DNA from: CBDCVA01 sp965222935 [NCBI: Candidatus Latescibacterota bacterium]
GTDB lineage: Bacteria; Latescibacterota; CBDCVA01
DNA: 64,000 nt
Assembly (NCBI GenBank): GCA_965222935.1
Contig: CBDCVA010000002.1
Coordinates: 2,170,001-2,234,000 of the forward strand
Reading direction: 5' to 3'
Shown here: positions 60,429-64,000 of the stretch, piece by piece
Numbering within the stretch: the stretch's first letter is position 1
How the letters are laid out: each line of letters starts with the position of its first letter
Program-made: the position numbers and the translations under genes
The notes under the pieces: generated by a model
The model's input: only the letters and a program-made list of their open reading frames with translations
Databases searched by the model: none
Told to the model about the DNA's origin: nothing

Positions 60429-61171
60429 CGAACGATGTCCAGAAACGACCCGGCGTCGAGCGAAGCGCCTCCAACGAGCGCCCCGTCAATGTCTCGCTGC
60501 GCCAGGAGTCTCGCTGCGTTATCGGGCTTCACGCTTCCTCCGTACTGCACTCTCACCTCCGCGGCCAGTCCCGATCCAAGCTCCCGGGCGAGCGTCTCAC
60601 GCACCACCTCGTGCATTGCCTGGGCGTCCTCGGGTTTCGCTACCCGCCCGGTGCCGATTGCCCATACCGGCTCGTACGCGACGATGAGCTCGCTCGGAGC
60701 CGAAACGGGTACGTCCGTTAACGCGGCCCGCACCTGCCGGACGACCACCGCCTCGGCCTGCCCTCCCTCGCGCTCGGCGAGGGTTTCTCCGACGCACAGG
60801 ATCGGGATCAATCCCAAGGCGCGGGCGGAGAGGACCTTATGGTTGACGGTCTCGTCCGTCTCACCAAAGAGGGTCCTTCGCTCCGAGTGCCCTAAGATAA
60901 CGTGCGTGCAACCGGCGGTCAATAACATGGGTCCCGAAACCTCGCCGGTGTAAGCGCCTTCGCTTTCCCAGTGCATGTTCTGCGCTCCGAGCCCGACAGG
61001 TGCGTTGCCGATGACGGACCGGACGATAGTGAGGTTCACCAGCGGCGGGCAGAGGATGACCTCCGCGCTCGGCTTGGGTTCAAGGCCCGCGAGAATCTCC
61101 TGAGCGAGCGCCTCCGCCTCGGGCGCGGTCTTGTACATTTTCCAGTTGCCCGCGATGACGGGACGGCGCAT
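60413..61171 (-). CDS. tpiA: triosephosphate isomerase
   Basis: 252 residues, the usual length. Interconverts DHAP and glyceraldehyde-3-phosphate. Active-site residues are visible: the lysine of AGNWKMYK, the histidine of VILGHSERR, the glutamate of VAYEPVWAIGTG, and the phosphate-binding YGGSVKPDNA and GALVGGASL. The start is ATG 61171, whose A overlaps the pgk stop (TGATG junction); the frame running further upstream to 61534 is inside pgk and not TIM-like. Second to last gene of the glycolytic operon. Confidence 0.97.
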   Translation of the reverse strand: MRRPVIAGNWKMYKTAPEAEALAQEILAGLEPKPSAEVILCPPLVNLTIVRSVIGNAPVGLGAQNMHWESEGAYTGEVSGPMLLTAGCTHVILGHSERRTLFGETDETVNHKVLSARALGLIPILCVGETLAEREGGQAEAVVVRQVRAALTDVPVSAPSELIVAYEPVWAIGTGRVAKPEDAQAMHEVVRETLARELGSGLAAEVRVQYGGSVKPDNAARLLAQRDIDGALVGGASLDAGSFLDIVRCMDC

Positions 61172-62394
61172 CACAGCCCCCCTCCGGGTACCGGCGCATC
61201 CTCCAGAACCTCGACGCCCGGCAGCGTCCGACCCGCCAGGAACTCCAGCGCTGCGCCACCGCCCGTCGAGATGTGGCTGACGCTCCCCTCCGCGCCGATG
61301 GCATCCAGCGCTGCCGCGGAGTCCCCGCCCGCGGCGACCGTCGTCCCGCCTCGCGCCGTCACCGAGCCCACCAGGCGCGCAACCTTGCGCGTGCCGGCAT
61401 CGAAAGGCTGCCGCTCGAAGACGCCGACGGGCCCGTTCCAGAAGAGCGTCCTGGTACCAGCGAGGCGGGTTGCCCACGAGGTGAGGGTCAGAGGGCCCAC
61501 ATCGAGGGCGCGCCACCCATCGGGCACGGCGCACGCCTCCACGGTGCGGGGTTCGGCCTCACCCTCCCCCGGCGCGATGACGGCGTCGGTCGGCAGGCTC
61601 AGGACGGTCCCGTGCTCGCGGGCGAGGGTTACAAGACGACGGGCGCTCCCGTAGCGTCCCGGCTCGACGAGCGTACCTCCGACCCGGGCGCCCTGAGCTC
61701 CCAGGAACGTGAAGGCCATAGCACCGCCCACTAACAGCGCGTCCACCCGCTCTAGCAGCGCTTCGAGCACCTCCAGTTTGTCGCCTACCTTGGCGCCGCC
61801 GATGATGGCGACAAAGGGCCGCTTGGGGGCTTCGAACAGGGCGCTCAGGACCTCGAGTTCGCGCATCAGAAGAAGCCCGGCGACCCGGTCTTCGAAGCGG
61901 AATGCGGCGCCGTGGGTCGAGGCGTGGGCGCGGTGGGCGGCGCCGAAGGCGTCGTTGACGTAGCACTCCGCGAGTTCGGCGAGTCCGGCGGCGAAAGCCG
62001 GGTCGTCGCGCTCTTCTTCCGGATGGAAGCGGACGTTTTCCAGAAGCGCCACATCACCGTCGCGCAGGGCTCGAATCCGCTCGGCCACCTCGGACCCCAC
62101 GCAGTCGGGGAGCAGAGGCACACCGCTCCCGATCAGATGCCCAAGACGCACTGCGACCGGCTCCAGGCTGAAGCGGGGATCGCGCTGCCCCTTGGGGCGA
62201 CCGAGGTGTGAAGCGAGGATCGTCCGCGCACCGTTGCGGCGCAGCCACGCGATTGTGGGCAGGGCCTCGGTGATGCGACGGTCGTCGGTGATGCGACCGG
62301 CACCGTCCAGGGGCACGTTAAAATCCACACGTACGAGCACCCGTCTTCCCCCGACCGCCAGATCGCGCAGGCTGCGCTTGGGAGCAAGCCTCAT
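61171..62394 (-). CDS. pgk: phosphoglycerate kinase
   Basis: 407 residues from ATG 62394 (MRLAPKR). Transfers phosphate between 1,3-bisphosphoglycerate and ADP. The signature VLVRVDFNVPLD, substrate site SHLGRPKG, hinge and nucleotide regions (IIGGAKVGDKLEVLE, TLFWNGPVGVFE, GGDSAAALDA) and GGGAALEFLAG are all present. The ribosome site is weak (CCGAAG), consistent with coupling to gap 26 bp upstream. Confidence 0.97.
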   Translation of the reverse strand: MRLAPKRSLRDLAVGGRRVLVRVDFNVPLDGAGRITDDRRITEALPTIAWLRRNGARTILASHLGRPKGQRDPRFSLEPVAVRLGHLIGSGVPLLPDCVGSEVAERIRALRDGDVALLENVRFHPEEERDDPAFAAGLAELAECYVNDAFGAAHRAHASTHGAAFRFEDRVAGLLLMRELEVLSALFEAPKRPFVAIIGGAKVGDKLEVLEALLERVDALLVGGAMAFTFLGAQGARVGGTLVEPGRYGSARRLVTLAREHGTVLSLPTDAVIAPGEGEAEPRTVEACAVPDGWRALDVGPLTLTSWATRLAGTRTLFWNGPVGVFERQPFDAGTRKVARLVGSVTARGGTTVAAGGDSAAALDAIGAEGSVSHISTGGGAALEFLAGRTLPGVEVLEDAPVPGGGL

Positions 62395-62420
62395 CTTCGG
62401 GTGTCTCGGGAGCACCCGGC

Positions 62421-63419
62421 CTATGCGGCCAGCCGTTCGAGCAGGTCCACGCAGCGGTTGGCGTAGCCCCACTCGTTGTCGTACCAGGCGATGACCTTCA
62501 CGAACGTGCCGCCGATCACCTGGGTCAGCTCGGCGTCAACGATGCTGGAGCGCGGGTCCCCGATGATGTCCGTCGAGACCAGGGGATCATGGCTCACCTC
62601 CAGGATGCCCGAGAGCGGGCCATCGGCGGCCTCCCCGAACGCCGCATTGACCGCATCCGTTGTCGTCGATCGTTCGACCTCCGCGACCAGGTCCACCACC
62701 GACCCGTCGGGGACCGGGACGCGCATCGCCAGACCGTCCAGTTTCCCCTTGAGTTCGGGGACGACCAGGCCCACGGCGCGCGAGGCGCCGGTCGAGGTCG
62801 GAACGATGTTGAGTGCTGCGGCGCGGGCACGGCGCGGATCGCTGTGGACCGTGTCTACGAGCCCCTGGTCGGCGGTGTAGGCGTGCACGGTCGTCATCAG
62901 GCCGCGAGTGACGCCAAACCGCTCGTGGAGAACCTTGACCACCGGGGCAAGGCAGTTGGTCGTGCACGAAGCGTTGGAGATGACCTTGTGCTCGGGGCGG
63001 AGCTTGTCATCGTTGACGCCGAGAACGACTGTGAGATCCACCTCACCCTTGGCAGGAGCCGAGATCACTACGCGACGGGCGCCCGCCTCGAGGTGTTTTG
63101 CGGCATCGCTGCGCGCCGTAAAGAAGCCCGTGCTTTCCAGGACGAAATCGACCCCGAGCGCGGACCAGCCGAGCTTCGCTGGGTCTCTTTCGCTCAGCAC
63201 CCGAATGGACTTCCCGCCCACGGCAATCGCCCCGTCGCTCGCGGCCACCTCTCCGGCGAAAGGGCCGTGGACGGAATCGCGCTTGAATAGATGAGCGATG
63301 TCCTTCGGGGGAATAAGATCGTTGACAGCGACGACCTCGAGCGCCGAACGGCCAACCGCCGCCCTCAGCACGGACCGACCGATGCGGCCCATCCCATTGA
63401 TACCGACCCGTACAGCCAT
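62421..63419 (-). CDS. gap: glyceraldehyde-3-phosphate dehydrogenase, type I
   Basis: 332 residues. NAD-dependent oxidation and phosphorylation of glyceraldehyde-3-phosphate. It has the N-terminal VGINGMGRIGR nucleotide motif, ASCTTNCLAPV with the catalytic cysteine, HAYTADQ with the activating histidine downstream, and the C-terminal WYDNEWGYANR. The aspartate in VAVNDL after the second strand favours NAD. AGGAGGACATCGAA precedes ATG 63419. First gene of the gap-pgk-tpiA-secG operon. Confidence 0.97.
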   Translation of the reverse strand: MAVRVGINGMGRIGRSVLRAAVGRSALEVVAVNDLIPPKDIAHLFKRDSVHGPFAGEVAASDGAIAVGGKSIRVLSERDPAKLGWSALGVDFVLESTGFFTARSDAAKHLEAGARRVVISAPAKGEVDLTVVLGVNDDKLRPEHKVISNASCTTNCLAPVVKVLHERFGVTRGLMTTVHAYTADQGLVDTVHSDPRRARAAALNIVPTSTGASRAVGLVVPELKGKLDGLAMRVPVPDGSVVDLVAEVERSTTTDAVNAAFGEAADGPLSGILEVSHDPLVSTDIIGDPRSSIVDAELTQVIGGTFVKVIAWYDNEWGYANRCVDLLERLAA

Positions 63420-63464
63420 TTCGATGTCCTCCTGCGCCGCAAGGCGCGTTCAGGGACCAAGCCT

Positions 63465-64000
63465 CTAAAAATCCCTTTTCAGTTCAGCGATCGCCTCAGG
63501 TTCGGGTACATCCATATCGACCGAACCAGCATAAGCCACCGCCGCCACGGTCACTGATGCCGCTCCGGCTCCCACGAGCGATTCCCGGCACGCGCCGACC
63601 GTAGCGCCCGTCGTGACGACATCGTCCACCAACAGCACTCGTGCGCCCGCAAGGCGCTCCGGGTTTCCGCCCTCGAAGGCGTCTGCGACGTTGGCCAGAC
63701 GATCCGCGCCGTCCAGGGCTGTCTGACTCCCCCGCCAGTGGATGCGCACCAGCGACCGCCGATCCAGGGGCCACCCGGTGCGCTCGACTACGCCGTAGGC
63801 GATTCGCTCAGCCTGATTGTAGCCGCGCTCGGCCAGTCGGCGGCGCGTCAGGGGCACGGGGACCACGAGATCGAAAGCCCCCGCCGCTATTCTGAGCCCT
63901 GAGCTCGTCGGAGGGTCGAAGGACGACCCTCGTCCCTCCGCGAGGGGGCGGTCACTCTCGGCGAATGCGGTGACGACGGCCTCACCCAGACGGCGGCCCA
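63465..64000 (-). CDS. comF: ComF family phosphoribosyltransferase-like protein, partial (N-terminus off the right edge)
   Basis: The reverse-strand frame is open to the window edge (about 178 residues seen). It shows VVPVPLTRRRLAERGYNQAE, the ComF hallmark, and VLLVDDVVTTGAT, the PRPP-binding motif of type I phosphoribosyltransferases. ComF supports DNA uptake and single-strand handling in competent bacteria, and is widespread as a DNA-processing factor. About 20 residues before VVPVP the protein has an unusual EGRGSSFDPPTSSG stretch encoded by a palindromic DNA insert. It lies 45 bp upstream of gap on the same strand. Confidence 0.85.
   Translation of the reverse strand, partial: GRRLGEAVVTAFAESDRPLAEGRGSSFDPPTSSGLRIAAGAFDLVVPVPLTRRRLAERGYNQAERIAYGVVERTGWPLDRRSLVRIHWRGSQTALDGADRLANVADAFEGGNPERLAGARVLLVDDVVTTGATVGACRESLVGAGAASVTVAAVAYAGSVDMDVPEPEAIAELKRDF
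63911..63931. repeat. palindromic insert inside comF
   Basis: GAGGGTCG (63911-63918), AAGGA loop, CGACCCTC (63924-63931): a perfect 8 bp inverted repeat. With flanking CTGAGCTCGTCG it resembles small mobile palindromic units. It keeps the comF frame open, adding Gly/Ser/Pro-rich residues. Confidence 0.55.

Overview
The window is GC-rich (roughly 60 to 65 percent G+C by eye) and densely coding. It carries about 57 protein genes or gene fragments and one tRNA. I see no rRNA operon, CRISPR array or intact insertion sequence. Its content is dominated by enzyme families that expand together in uncultured sugar- and polymer-degrading bacteria: nine phytanoyl-CoA dioxygenase (PhyH) loci, five Gfo/Idh/MocA oxidoreductases, five mannonate-dehydratase-like TIM barrels, two xylose-isomerase-like epimerases, DegT and class III aminotransferases, a DUF362 protein and a DUF6785-type membrane protein. 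That mix suggests a Latescibacterota- or Poribacteria-like lineage. This is an inference from gene content; I have no marker-gene placement.

Layout. 1-8657 is a minus-strand run of eight genes: an oxidoreductase, a NodB deacetylase, two DegT aminotransferases, three UxuA-like dehydratases and a DHDPS/KDG-aldolase-like protein. It is divergent from a pair of sugar epimerases (8830-10823) across a region with overlapping promoters and an inverted repeat. 10911-14616 holds an active/inactive M16 peptidase pair, a PhyH and a small unknown. 14801-18067 holds two tandem oxidoreductases without the usual EKP lysine and a secreted TIM-barrel-like protein. 18397-20796 pairs a corrinoid protein with formate-THF ligase. 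20826-22500 is a more AT-rich patch with a polysaccharide lyase lipoprotein and a secreted protein. 22684-33847 mixes exported proteins, dehydrogenases, a large PHP-type protein, PhyH, canonical UxuA and a protein phosphatase. 34058-37018 is a scarred zone: an IS1595-type relic, hicBA, and a duplicated SDR 5' end flanking about 1.2 kb of foreign-looking DNA. 36910-49227 continues with sugar-metabolism genes. 49690-52826 has a CBM9-like secreted protein and a polytopic membrane protein. 53076-57680 is a tandem array of PhyH paralogues. 58072-60028 has a NucS-like nuclease, an integrase relic and tRNA-Leu. 60045-63419 is the housekeeping gap-pgk-tpiA-secG operon, followed by a partial comF.

How the genes may work together. 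Uronate- or aldonate-type sugars released by lyases and deacetylases could be oxidised or epimerised by the Gfo/SDR/epimerase set. UxuA-like enzymes could then dehydrate the products to 2-keto-3-deoxy acids, and the DHDPS-family aldolase could cleave those into triose/pyruvate metabolism. This pathway is inferred from families only.

Most unusual signals. (1) A dispersed GC-rich palindromic repeat occurs in five copies; two of them carry short copies of the 3' ends of neighbouring genes. (2) The PhyH array proteins carry H-x-Q where H-x-D is expected. (3) A DUF362 protein is fused to a 5'-nucleotidase C-terminal domain. (4) An SDR gene start is duplicated around a small insert. (5) A histidine phosphatase gene appears to lack a conventional start codon. 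(6) Two unrelated exported proteins share a C-terminal SWGxxKQxF motif.
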